Source: Enterobacter cancerogenus (lineage in GTDB: Bacteria; Pseudomonadota; Gammaproteobacteria; Enterobacterales; Enterobacteriaceae). Taken from it: a stretch of DNA of 64,000 nt. Below the pieces are notes generated by a model that was given only the letters and a program-made list of their open reading frames with translations, was not told the DNA's origin and ran no database searches. The DNA is taken from NCBI RefSeq assembly GCF_019047785.1, contig NZ_CP077290.1:248001-312000 (forward strand), in the 5' to 3' direction. Each line of letters begins with the position of its first letter. The first letter of the stretch is position 1. A program made the translations under genes and the position numbers. Positions 55,325 to 63,710 of this stretch are shown here, piece after piece.

Positions 55325-55846
55325 TTAGGGTTTCCAGCGGCGTAATTTTGTCGTTTTTTCAAAAGGCATCGGAGAGGGCCAGGAGATCAATTCCACCACG
55401 CTTCCCCACGGGGTCTGGCCATAGCAGAAAGCATTGCCGTCGCCCTGTTCAGCCGGGAACGTGAGCGGCTTGGGTTGGGTAAACATTCCTCCCCCTGCGG
55501 CGGTGAAGGCGGAGATGGCTTTTTTAAAATCATCCACATACACGGCAAAGTGCTGGAGGCCAAAGTCGCTGGCGCGGGCGGGGTGACCCTGTTCAGGGCC
55601 GTGCATTTCGAACAGTTCAACGCCCGGGCCGTGTGGCATAGCCAGCATACGGATGGCGCGGATTTTTGTGCCGGGAAATAACCTTAATGTTTTTTCCTGC
55701 GCGTCATGGTCAATATTTTCACTGCCGGGGTCAACCGAGTGGTATAAAACCGTTGCGTCGAATGCCTGTTTAAAAAAGAGGGTGGCCTGTTCAATATCAG
55801 GAACCGTAATACCAATGTGGTCAATACCGCGAACTGACGAAGTCAT
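55325..55846 (-). CDS. VOC/glyoxalase-fold protein
   Basis: This 173-residue vicinal-oxygen-chelate protein begins SSVRGIDHIGITVPDIEQATLFFKQAF. Metal-type residues are His in DHIGITV, His in FGLQHFAVYVDD and Glu in VVELISWPS. Such proteins include glyoxalases and ring-cleavage dioxygenases; the substrate is unknown. ATG 55846 (second of two) has better spacing from AGGAGG than 55849. That Shine-Dalgarno lies in the 3' arm of a perfect 12-bp hairpin. The MBL-fold gene upstream is on the same strand, 50 bp away. Confidence 0.8.
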   Translation of the reverse strand: MTSSVRGIDHIGITVPDIEQATLFFKQAFDATVLYHSVDPGSENIDHDAQEKTLRLFPGTKIRAIRMLAMPHGPGVELFEMHGPEQGHPARASDFGLQHFAVYVDDFKKAISAFTAAGGGMFTQPKPLTFPAEQGDGNAFCYGQTPWGSVVELISWPSPMPFEKTTKLRRWKP

Positions 55847-55851
55847 CATTT

Positions 55852-55885
55852 CCTCCTGCTATAAAAAAATAAATATAGCAGGAGG
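55852..55885 (-). promoter_or_regulatory. 12-bp hairpin that hides the Shine-Dalgarno of the VOC gene
   Basis: On the minus-strand mRNA, CCTCCTGCTATA (55885-55874) pairs perfectly with TATAGCAGGAGG (55863-55852) around a 10-base T-rich loop. The 3' arm is the Shine-Dalgarno, two to five bases from the start codon, and the 5' arm carries anti-Shine-Dalgarno CCTCCT. The U-run is in the loop, so it is not a normal terminator. It should hold translation off unless opened. Confidence 0.75.
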
Positions 55886-55896
55886 TATTCAGTTCA

Positions 55897-56751
55897 TTAC
55901 CATTTCATCTCGCCGGTATTCACTTTGGCGCTCAGCTCAAGCGAACTCTCTTCTGCAAGCGCGGGGTACACTTTTTTCATTGCAGCGATCGCGCCTGCGG
56001 AGTCTTTATGCTCCTCCAGGGTTTTCTCAAACTGGGCCAGATAAGCTTTGGTGAAGTCTATGGCCCCGGTACTGGCTGGCGGCGTACCGAGATAATGCCC
56101 CGGGATCACGCGCTCTGGCTGATGCGCGGCCATATTCTCCAGCGTCTGCTGCCATTGCTGACGGCTGGCTTTGGTTTGCGTGTCCGCCGTCCAGACGTGA
56201 ATACCCCAGGAGACGCCGGTGCCGCCCAGAATCGTTTTGGCCGACGGGATCCACACGTACGCCGCGTAGCTTTCAGGCTCTTCGATATCGACTTTCTCGC
56301 CGTCGATCATAAAGGTGTTTGAGGCAATGACCTGCGGCACCACAAGTTTAGCGGGCGCGCCGTCTTTCATCTGGGGTCCCCAGAAGGCGAGCTTGGCCTC
56401 TTTCGTGGCGTTGATATGATCAACGACCTGCTGCGTGGCAACCACTTTGGCATTCGGGAAAGCGCTGACCAGCGGCTGCAGGCCGAAGTAGAAATCCGGA
56501 TCGCCGGAGGTGATCACAATCTTGTTGAGGGTCTTGCCGGTGCGGCGGATTTTTTCCACCAGCGCTTCACCGTCTTTCACGCTGAACTGTGCGTCAAACA
56601 GCACAGCCTCTGTCGGCCCGGAGACCAGCGTCGAGGAGACCGCGAAAATACCTTTCTCCTGCGGGTTATAAGTATCAATGGTTAACGGTGCGGCAAAAAC
56701 CGCTGGGGTGAAGAGGGTGCACAGCAATGCAAGGCGAGTGAGCTTCATCAT
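55897..56751 (-). CDS. Secreted metallo-beta-lactamase-fold protein lacking the metal motif
   Basis: This 284-residue protein has a signal peptide (MMKLTRLALLCTLFTPAVFA, then APLTID). The fold is MBL: SSTLVSGPTEAVLFDAQFS, then the beta strand KIVITSGDPDFYFG, then RVIPGHYLG. In place of T-H-x-H-x-D-H it has T81-S82-G83-D84-P85-D86-F87, so three metal-binding His are lost; only the Asp and the later GH remain. It is probably not a normal di-zinc hydrolase. It is divergent from a LysR gene and upstream of the VOC gene on the same strand. Confidence 0.82.
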   Translation of the reverse strand: MMKLTRLALLCTLFTPAVFAAPLTIDTYNPQEKGIFAVSSTLVSGPTEAVLFDAQFSVKDGEALVEKIRRTGKTLNKIVITSGDPDFYFGLQPLVSAFPNAKVVATQQVVDHINATKEAKLAFWGPQMKDGAPAKLVVPQVIASNTFMIDGEKVDIEEPESYAAYVWIPSAKTILGGTGVSWGIHVWTADTQTKASRQQWQQTLENMAAHQPERVIPGHYLGTPPASTGAIDFTKAYLAQFEKTLEEHKDSAGAIAAMKKVYPALAEESSLELSAKVNTGEMKW

Positions 56752-56859
56752 ATTGTCTCTGTTGTTCGGGAAAGACTCTATTGTACGGATTTCACCATTT
56801 GCCAGAATTCCTGAAACAAGACATGCTTAGTTTCATAAATCGAGCAGATGGAGCATAAG

Positions 56860-57774
56860 ATGGATCGCGTTATTGCCGCTCAGGTCTATAACCGCATTTG
56901 CGAACTGGGGAGCCTGAGCGCGGCGGCACGGGCGCTGGGGATCTCCCGTCCGATGGTGAGTCGTTATCTGGAGCAGATGGAAAAATGGGCGGGAACACGG
57001 CTGGTTAACCGCTCAACCCGCAAACTGACGCTGACGGCGGCGGGTGAAAAAGTGCTGCAAAAAACCCGTACGCTCTCGCAAATTTCCCAGGAGATTGAGG
57101 ACCAGTCTGCGAAAGACTCCCCCGCGGGCACGCTGAGGGTGGCCTGCGCGCATTTTACCGCCATGCAAATTATTTCGCCGGTGCTACCCGGGCTGCTGGC
57201 GCGTTATCCCCAGCTGCGTATTGAGCTGGACGTCAACAACCATCCGGTAAGCCTGGTGGGCGAGCGTATCGATGTGGCGATCCGCATCACCGATAATCCT
57301 GAGCCAGGCATGATCGCCCGCCGGCTGGGGGAGTGCGATTCGGTACTCTGCGCCTCTCCAGGTTATCTCGCAGAGGCGGGTACGCCGCAACAGCTTGAGG
57401 AATTGATGCAGCACAACTGCCTGCACTACAGCTTTTTCGCCGGGCAGTCGTGGCGCTTTGTCAGCCCACAGGGGGAGCTGGTTTCTACAGCGGTAAGCGG
57501 CAATCTGAGTGCCAGCATTTCGTCGCTGCTGATGGAGGCGGCCATTAACCACTGCGGCATTGCGATGCTGCCGGAGCGTGAGGCGCGAGATGCCTTACAG
57601 ACGGGGCAACTGGTGCCAGTGCTGAGCGCCTACACGCCCAAAGCGATCGGGATTTTCGGTATTTATCAGTCGCGTGACTACCAGCCCGCCGCGCAGCGGG
57701 TGTTCCTTGATGCGCTGGCTGCATATCTGGCACCCCTGTCAGACTCGTCTGTCTTTCCTGCAGAAAACACATAG
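56860..57774 (+). CDS. LysR family transcriptional regulator
   Basis: The protein has 304 residues from ATG 56860 (GGAG six bases upstream; an in-frame ATG at 56848 is possible). The helix-turn-helix ICELGSLSAAARALGISRPMVSRYLEQME lies near the N-terminus, and the effector domain includes RLGECDSVLCASPGYLAEAGTPQ. It is of the CrgA/AaeR-like group that often controls a neighbouring divergent gene. The MBL-fold gene and the VOC gene are therefore its likely targets (inference). Confidence 0.87.
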   Translation: MDRVIAAQVYNRICELGSLSAAARALGISRPMVSRYLEQMEKWAGTRLVNRSTRKLTLTAAGEKVLQKTRTLSQISQEIEDQSAKDSPAGTLRVACAHFTAMQIISPVLPGLLARYPQLRIELDVNNHPVSLVGERIDVAIRITDNPEPGMIARRLGECDSVLCASPGYLAEAGTPQQLEELMQHNCLHYSFFAGQSWRFVSPQGELVSTAVSGNLSASISSLLMEAAINHCGIAMLPEREARDALQTGQLVPVLSAYTPKAIGIFGIYQSRDYQPAAQRVFLDALAAYLAPLSDSSVFPAENT

Positions 57775-57778
57775 CGTC

Positions 57779-57786
57779 CTATACTT
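57779..57786 (+). promoter_or_regulatory. Sigma-S-type -10 of osmC
   Basis: CTATACTT lies 31 bp before the osmC start and fits the extended sigma-S -10 (CTATACT). In E. coli osmC is RpoS-dependent, which agrees. The -35 region lies in the end of the LysR gene. Confidence 0.6.
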
Positions 57787-57816
57787 ATCTCTTTGTAAGC
57801 CAAAAGGAGAGCAAGA

Positions 57817-58245
57817 ATGACGATTCATAAGCACGGTTCAGCACACTGGTCTGGCGACATTAAGCGCGGCAAAGGGACGGTTTCCACAGAGAGCGGCGTC
57901 CTTAACCAGCAACCTTACGGCTTTAATACCCGTTTCGAAGGGGAAAAGGGCACTAACCCGGAAGAGCTGATTGGCGCGGCACACGCGGCCTGTTTCTCCA
58001 TGGCGCTGTCGCTGATGCTGGGCGAAAGCGGCTACACGGCGGATTCCATTGACACCACGGCGAACGTGTCGCTCGACAAGACCGACAGTGGTTTTGCAAT
58101 CAGCAAAATCGCGCTGAAAAGCAAAGTCACGGTGCCTGGCATCGATCCTCAGCAGTTTGACGGCATCATTCAGAAAGCCAAAGTCGGCTGCCCGGTATCG
58201 CAGGTGCTGAAAGCGGAAATCACCCTTGATTACACGCTGAACTAA
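57817..58245 (+). CDS. osmC: Peroxiredoxin OsmC
   Basis: This 142-residue protein is nearly identical to E. coli OsmC over long runs (KRGKGTVSTESGVLNQQPYGFNTRFEGEKGTNPEELIGAAHAACFSMALSLMLGE). The redox pair is Cys59 in HAACFS and Cys125 in VGCPVS. It reduces organic hydroperoxides in the cytoplasm. It has its own AAAGGAGAG ribosome site and a terminator directly after. Confidence 0.96.
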   Translation: MTIHKHGSAHWSGDIKRGKGTVSTESGVLNQQPYGFNTRFEGEKGTNPEELIGAAHAACFSMALSLMLGESGYTADSIDTTANVSLDKTDSGFAISKIALKSKVTVPGIDPQQFDGIIQKAKVGCPVSQVLKAEITLDYTLN

Positions 58246-58250
58246 GTCAG

Positions 58251-58273
58251 AGCCGGGCGATGCCCGGCTTTTT
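58251..58273 (+). terminator. osmC terminator
   Basis: AGCCGGGC (58251-58258) and GCCCGGCT (58262-58269) form a perfect 8-bp stem with loop GAT, followed by TTTT. It lies 5 bp after the osmC stop. Confidence 0.88.
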
Positions 58274-58371
58274 CCTGTCTCTCATCCGCATTTCATACAC
58301 CTCATCAATACTCCAGACGTTTCGCTTTTTTGTTAAGATAGTAAAACTGTGATTATCAAAGGGATATCGGC

Positions 58372-59853
58372 ATGGCGAATTTGCCCTGGCGTGTCAGCGT
58401 GCGTCTGATCGTTCTTGCAAAAAAAGTGGCAATGGTGCTGGGGATCGTGCTGATTGTGCTCCTCGCGGTGCGGGTTTATCTCTCGCAGCAAGGCCCGGCG
58501 CTGCATCTCTGGCATACCTGGCGCGCCGATGAGCTGTCAGCCCCTGAGATGGATAAGGCCACATTTGCGCAGTACCTCTCCCGCGAAAAGGCCATTTTCG
58601 CCAGCCTGGATGCTGAGGTAACGTCGAAGACCGACGCGACAGAGCGCACGCCGCTTAACCGCTACGCCCGCCAGAGCCTTGTCTGGCCCGGGCAGTTCAC
58701 CCCTGATGCCAACCGTTCCATGGTTCTGATGCCTGCCGGGAAACCTCGCGGGGCCGTCGTGCTGTTGCACGGGCTGACGGACTCGCCCTACAGCGTCAGG
58801 CATCTGGCCATTCGCTACCAGCAGCACGGCTTTGTGGCGGTGGTGCCGCGTCTGCCCGGTCACGGCACGGCCCCCGGCGCGCTGACGAATGTGGACTGGG
58901 AGACGTGGCTGGCCGCCACGCGCCTTGCCGTGCGTGAAGCTACCCGTCTTGGTGGCGATGTTCCGCTGCATCTGGTGGGCTATTCCAACGGCGGGGCGCT
59001 GGCGATGAAATACGCCCTCGACGCGCTGGACAACCCGCAGCTTCGTAAACCCCAGCAACTGGTCCTGCTGTCGCCGATGATTGGCGTGACCGCGTTTGCC
59101 CGATTTGCCGGGTTAGCCGGGCTACCGGCAATGCTCCCCGCTTTTGCCAAGGCGGCCTGGCTTAACATTTCGCCGGAATATAATCCTTATAAATACAACT
59201 CGTTTCCGGTTAACGCCGCGCGTCAGTCCTGGCTGCTGACCCAGGCTCTGCAGCAGCAACTGACCCGCGACAGCAAAGAGAACAGGCTTGATGCACTGCC
59301 GCCCGTGCTGGCGTTTCAGTCGGTGATGGATTCCACGGTCAGTACCCGCGCCGTGGTCACCGAATTGTTCGATCGGCTTCCGGCTAACGGCAGCGAGCTG
59401 GTGATGTTTGACATCAACCAGGCCGCGAGCTTCCGTCCGTTGTTCAGACCCTCGTCCTGGACCGCCGTCTCTGAACTCCTGCCTCCGGCAGTAAGGCGTT
59501 ACACTGTCACAGTTATCACGAATGACGGCCCGCACAGTTTCAATACCGTGGCGAAAACCACGCCAGCAGGCCGTACGGCTGAAACGTCCGTGGCGCTGTC
59601 GCTGCCTTACCCGCAAGACGTCTACTCGCTGTCGCACGTGGCGGTGCCGTTCCCGCCGGATGACGATCTCTATGGCCGTCAGCCTGAGGTGAAGAACCGC
59701 TATGGCATCAGCCTCGGGACCATTGCGCTGTGGGGCGAAACCTCGGTGCTGAGCGTGGGTAAAGAGGCGCTGATGCGCGTCACCTCTAATCCGTTCTACA
59801 GCTATATGCAGGGGCGCATTGATACGCTGAGCGAGCCGGCGAAAAGTCATTAA
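58372..59853 (+). CDS. Membrane-anchored alpha/beta hydrolase
   Basis: This 493-residue protein has one N-terminal membrane helix (VAMVLGIVLIVLLAVRVYL). An alpha/beta-hydrolase core follows at about 120-400: oxyanion segment VVLLHGLTDSPYSV, PRLPGHGTAPG, nucleophile elbow GYSNGGAL (Ser), acid DSTV and the late His in NDGPHSFN. The layout is of the monoacylglycerol-lipase/esterase kind, exposed to the periplasm. The substrate is unknown; lipid or ester cleavage is likely. It stands alone with its own promoter gap. Confidence 0.83.
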   Translation: MANLPWRVSVRLIVLAKKVAMVLGIVLIVLLAVRVYLSQQGPALHLWHTWRADELSAPEMDKATFAQYLSREKAIFASLDAEVTSKTDATERTPLNRYARQSLVWPGQFTPDANRSMVLMPAGKPRGAVVLLHGLTDSPYSVRHLAIRYQQHGFVAVVPRLPGHGTAPGALTNVDWETWLAATRLAVREATRLGGDVPLHLVGYSNGGALAMKYALDALDNPQLRKPQQLVLLSPMIGVTAFARFAGLAGLPAMLPAFAKAAWLNISPEYNPYKYNSFPVNAARQSWLLTQALQQQLTRDSKENRLDALPPVLAFQSVMDSTVSTRAVVTELFDRLPANGSELVMFDINQAASFRPLFRPSSWTAVSELLPPAVRRYTVTVITNDGPHSFNTVAKTTPAGRTAETSVALSLPYPQDVYSLSHVAVPFPPDDDLYGRQPEVKNRYGISLGTIALWGETSVLSVGKEALMRVTSNPFYSYMQGRIDTLSEPAKSH

Positions 59854-59948
59854 ACATTTGCCTGACTTATGTATATGTATTAGTTCAGCCGCTTGCAGTA
59901 TGCTGGAGCTTCGCTTTCAGCGTTTCTTAACTATCGGGACCCGTTGCT

Positions 59949-61160
59949 GTGCTGACTACACTCATTTATCGAAGCCGGTTACATTCATCCTGTGATGCCG
60001 CTAAGTTGGGCACGCTGGTTGAGCAGGCTAAGATCCGCAATACGGGTCTGAACATCACCGGCATTTTGCTCTCCAGCGGGCATGAAATTCTGCAAATCCT
60101 TGAAGGAAAGGAAGAGAGCGTCGTTACGCTTTTCCTCAAGATTCGGGAGGACAAACGCCACTGCGATGTTGTGGAACTGATGCGTGACTATGGTCCGCGC
60201 AGACGGTTCGAGCATGTCGGCATGTTGCTGTTTAATTTGCAGGTGCAATCCCCGAAGGACGTTCTCCAGTCGGTGCTGCACTACAGCAAGCTGGAAAGCT
60301 ATCTCGCCTCCGGGGACCGGGTCTTTAAGTTCATCCAGTCATTTATCAACCGAAAAGGGACGGCAAATCCCGGCACGACATTTGATGCCAGCCAATGGAC
60401 GCTGTCCCGGGAGCGCGCCCCGTTTGCCACCGACGTGGGCCTGCTGGCCGATCAGTCCTGCCAGTTTGCTCTCCAGCCGATCGTGGAGCCTGCCGAAGGT
60501 AAAATCAGCTCCCTCGAGGCCCTGATACGCGGCAACGACGGCGGCAGCCCGGAACATTTCTTTCAGACGCTCGATCCGGAAAAAATCTACGAAGTTGACC
60601 TCCAGACAAAAGCTTATGCGTTTGCGCTGGCGGAAAAGCTGGGAATAGGCGGGCATAAAATCGCCGTGAACCTGCTGCCCATGTCACTCGTCAAAGTGCC
60701 CGGCGCGGTCGAATTTCTGGTGGATCAAATTAAGATCCACGGGCTTCAGCCGGAGCAGGTGGTGATTGAGGTGACAGAAAACGAGATCATTTCCGGTTTC
60801 AACCAGTTTAACAGCGCCATCAAACAGCTCCGGGCAGAGGGCATTGGTCTGGCAATTGACGATTTTGGCTCCGGGTATGCCGGGCTGTCACTGCTGACGA
60901 AATTCCAGCCGGATAAACTCAAGATCGACCGCGAGATTGTCAGCGATATCCACCTTAGCGGCCCGAAGCAGGCCATCGTGAAATCGATTGTCAGCTGCTG
61001 CACCGATCTGGAAATCACCCTGGTGGCGGAAGGCATCGAGAAGCTGGAAGAGTGGTGCTGGCTCGAATCGGCGGGCATTCGCCGTTTCCAGGGGTTCTTG
61101 TTTGCCCGTCCTCAGCTGAACGGCGTAGGGGATATTCACTGGCCGCATATGATGCGCTGA
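59949..61160 (+). CDS. BLUF-EAL blue-light-controlled c-di-GMP phosphodiesterase (BlrP1-like)
   Basis: This 403-residue protein starts at GTG 59949. The N-terminal BLUF domain (about 1-95) has Tyr7 in LTTLIYRS, Asn in NITGILL, Gln in EILQILEG and Met in HVGMLLF, the residues around the flavin. The EAL domain (about 160-400) keeps EAL in SLEALIRG, Asn in AVNLLP, VIEVTENE, IDDFGSG, DKLKID, VAEGIE and the late Gln in RRFQGFLF. The catalytic set is complete, as in Klebsiella BlrP1. E. coli BluF, in contrast, has a changed EAL and acts through a repressor. So this one should degrade c-di-GMP when lit. Confidence 0.9.
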   Translation: MLTTLIYRSRLHSSCDAAKLGTLVEQAKIRNTGLNITGILLSSGHEILQILEGKEESVVTLFLKIREDKRHCDVVELMRDYGPRRRFEHVGMLLFNLQVQSPKDVLQSVLHYSKLESYLASGDRVFKFIQSFINRKGTANPGTTFDASQWTLSRERAPFATDVGLLADQSCQFALQPIVEPAEGKISSLEALIRGNDGGSPEHFFQTLDPEKIYEVDLQTKAYAFALAEKLGIGGHKIAVNLLPMSLVKVPGAVEFLVDQIKIHGLQPEQVVIEVTENEIISGFNQFNSAIKQLRAEGIGLAIDDFGSGYAGLSLLTKFQPDKLKIDREIVSDIHLSGPKQAIVKSIVSCCTDLEITLVAEGIEKLEEWCWLESAGIRRFQGFLFARPQLNGVGDIHWPHMMR

Positions 61161-61260
61161 CCCGTACATAAACGCGTCGCCCGACAAAACCTTACACGCC
61201 GGGGCTTGTAGATTCATCGCTATCGTTTATGATCCAAACGTTCAATCATTATGGAAACTT

Positions 61261-61638
61261 ATGCGCAACCGTCCGCTTCTCGGTAAATGGCTTTTGATAA
61301 TCACCTGTCTGGCGATGGCGCTTTGCCTGGTTCAGCGGGCGGTCTATCTCAACCATTTTTTGCAGGGGCTGGATCAGCAGGCGCAAACGGTACTGATGAC
61401 TGACGGGGCGGGTAACACCTCCGACTCAGAGCAGTCTGGCCCATCACCGTGTCAGCTTGGCGCGCACTCCCTGCTGTGCGCCCAGCCGTTGTTCTTCGAC
61501 GGCGCGCTGCCCGCCATCGTGATTTTCTTCGCGCTGCTGCACCTGGTTACCCAGGCGCGTGCGTGGGTTTACCGGGAACAGCCTGTTCAGGCCCCGCCTC
61601 CCCGAATACACCTCAAAAACTGCGTCTTCCGTGAGTGA
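61261..61638 (+). CDS. scsA: ScsA-like membrane protein (suppressor of copper sensitivity)
   Basis: This 125-residue protein has an N-terminal hydrophobic anchor (WLLIITCLAMALCLVQRAVYL) and a second membrane segment near residue 85 (LPAIVIFFALLHLVTQA). Two Cys (SPCQLG and LLCAQP) lie in the periplasmic part between them. Weak overall similarity and position directly before scsB and scsC make it ScsA. The reaction is unknown. The 100 bp upstream hold the operon promoter; no CpxR or CueR box was clear. Confidence 0.68.
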   Translation: MRNRPLLGKWLLIITCLAMALCLVQRAVYLNHFLQGLDQQAQTVLMTDGAGNTSDSEQSGPSPCQLGAHSLLCAQPLFFDGALPAIVIFFALLHLVTQARAWVYREQPVQAPPPRIHLKNCVFRE

Positions 61639-61684
61639 AAACATCGTTACCACACGATAATTTTCACTAATCACGGAGTAAAAC

Positions 61685-63709
61685 ATGTTTAACGTCTTCA
61701 GGGGCTTTGTCCTCCTGTTGCTGTCCTGCATTGGCATCGCCCATGCGGCAGATACAGGCTGGTTAACCTCCCCACAAAACGATCACGCCCGGGTTCGCGT
61801 CCAGGCGGAAAAGCGCCAGCACGACACAGTGGCATTACTTACCGTCGAGCTGCAGCCCGGCTGGAAAACCTACTGGCGTTCGCCGGGCGAGGGCGGCGTT
61901 GCCCCGCAAATTAACTGGCCGAAAGGCGTCCAGGACACCTGGCACTGGCCCGTTCCCTCGCGCTTTGACATCTCGGGCCTGACCACCCAGGGTTTCCACG
62001 ATAAGGTCGTCATCCCGATGACCCTGACCGGCCTGAACAGCGACACGCTGGATGGCACGCTGACGCTCTCTACCTGTAGCAATGTCTGTCTGCTGACGGA
62101 CTACAAGCTGCACCTGGATTTCAACGCGCCCGTTGATGCGGGGTTCCAGGACGCATTTGACGATGCCATGCGCGCCATACCGGGGGACTCGGGCGTTTCT
62201 TCCCATCTTGAGGCCTGGCTGTCCGGTGACAAACTGGTGGTGACGGGCACGACGGACGGCGAGTGGCATAATCCCGGGATCTACTTTGACCCGCTGGAGG
62301 GCGATATCCTGCCCGGCGAGCCGGTGATTAAGCACACCGGCAATCAGCTGCGCGTCACGGTGCCGGTGACCGATGAGTGGGGAGATAAGCCCGCTACGCT
62401 TGAAGGAAAAAAACTGTCGTTTGTGCTGACCAACGGCGACAAGGCTCAGGAAACCGTGATGACCGTGGGCGCGGAACCCGCCGCTCAGGGCCGTTCGACG
62501 AACCTCTTCAGCATGCTGGCCTTTGCACTGCTCGGCGGGGTGATCCTGAACCTGATGCCCTGCGTACTGCCGGTTATGGGGATGAAGCTGAGCAGCGTGC
62601 TGCACGCTGGCTCCGACAGGCGCAAGATCAGGGTACGTTTCCTGGCGACGACCGCCGGTATTCTGACCTCCTTTGCGCTGCTGGCCGCGATGGTGACGGC
62701 CCTTAAGCTGACAGGCGCATCGCTCGGATGGGGCATTCAGTTCCAGAATCCCTGGTTTATCGGCCTGATGGTCGCGGTGACATTCATTTTTGCGATGAAT
62801 TTGTTTGGCGCGTTTGAAATGCTGCTGCCTTCTGCCGCAGCCGGTCGGCTGGCAACGGCGGGTGGCTCAGGCTTAACGGGCAGTTTTTGTGAGGGCGTGT
62901 TCGCCACGCTGCTCGCCACGCCGTGCTCCGCGCCATTCCTGGGGACCGCCGTGGCCTTTGCGCTGGCGTCACCCCTGCCGACGCTGTGGCTGATCTTCCT
63001 GATGCTTGGCGTGGGGATGAGCTTGCCCTGGCTGTTTGTCGCGCTGATCCCGAAAACCGCCATGCTGCTGCCACATCCGGGTCGCTGGATGAATACGCTC
63101 AAGATCATTCTCGGGGCGATGATGCTGGCGTCCAGTCTCTGGCTGGCGACGCTGCTCCAGCAGCATTTAGGTAACGTTATAAGCCACGTCATCATGCTTG
63201 CCATGATCGTGGTAGCGATCGTGATTTACGCCCGAATTGGGCAAAAAAACGCGCCGATCTTCTGGTTGGTGGTGATGTCGCTGGCAGTCTTTGGCGGCTA
63301 CCAGCTGCGTGGGCTGGTGCTCGCTGAGCCTGCTTCCCGGAGCGAGGCCAGTAGAGCAGCGATCCCGTGGCAACCCTTAACCGAGGAGGCTATTCAGCGC
63401 GCGCTGGCGCAGGGGAAACGCGTGTTCGTGGACATTTCCGCCGACTGGTGCGTGACCTGCAAGGTCAACGAACATCGGGTATTAAATCAGCCTGAGGTGA
63501 TTGCCGCCCTGAGTGAGCCGGACGTGGTGGCCCTGCGCGGTGACTGGAGCAAGCCTTCGCCGCTGATTGCCGATTTCCTCGCCAGACGAAACCGCTACGC
63601 CATCCCGTTCAACGAGGTTTCCGGCCCCGGCAAGCCCGACGGCGTGATCCTCTCGCCGCTGCTCGATAAACGCGACCTGATCGCCACGCTGAATAACGCC
63701 AAAGGTTAA
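61685..63709 (+). CDS. scsB: ScsB, DsbD-like thiol:disulfide reductant exporter
   Basis: This 674-residue protein has a signal peptide (ending CIGIAHA before ADTGW), a periplasmic alpha domain (about 20-265) with CSNVCLLTD, and a membrane beta domain with about eight helices carrying redox Cys in LNLMPCVLPVMG and ATPCSAPFLG. A C-terminal thioredoxin-like gamma domain has DWCVTCK. Like DsbD it moves electrons from cytoplasmic thioredoxin to periplasmic partners, chiefly ScsC. It follows scsA by 46 bp. All expected Cys are present. Confidence 0.9.
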   Translation: MFNVFRGFVLLLLSCIGIAHAADTGWLTSPQNDHARVRVQAEKRQHDTVALLTVELQPGWKTYWRSPGEGGVAPQINWPKGVQDTWHWPVPSRFDISGLTTQGFHDKVVIPMTLTGLNSDTLDGTLTLSTCSNVCLLTDYKLHLDFNAPVDAGFQDAFDDAMRAIPGDSGVSSHLEAWLSGDKLVVTGTTDGEWHNPGIYFDPLEGDILPGEPVIKHTGNQLRVTVPVTDEWGDKPATLEGKKLSFVLTNGDKAQETVMTVGAEPAAQGRSTNLFSMLAFALLGGVILNLMPCVLPVMGMKLSSVLHAGSDRRKIRVRFLATTAGILTSFALLAAMVTALKLTGASLGWGIQFQNPWFIGLMVAVTFIFAMNLFGAFEMLLPSAAAGRLATAGGSGLTGSFCEGVFATLLATPCSAPFLGTAVAFALASPLPTLWLIFLMLGVGMSLPWLFVALIPKTAMLLPHPGRWMNTLKIILGAMMLASSLWLATLLQQHLGNVISHVIMLAMIVVAIVIYARIGQKNAPIFWLVVMSLAVFGGYQLRGLVLAEPASRSEASRAAIPWQPLTEEAIQRALAQGKRVFVDISADWCVTCKVNEHRVLNQPEVIAALSEPDVVALRGDWSKPSPLIADFLARRNRYAIPFNEVSGPGKPDGVILSPLLDKRDLIATLNNAKG

Positions 63710-63710
63710 C

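Noticed and set aside
61161..61260. CpxR or CueR site before scsA
   Set aside because: No tandem GTAAA pair and no convincing MerR-type dyad were found in the 100 bp.
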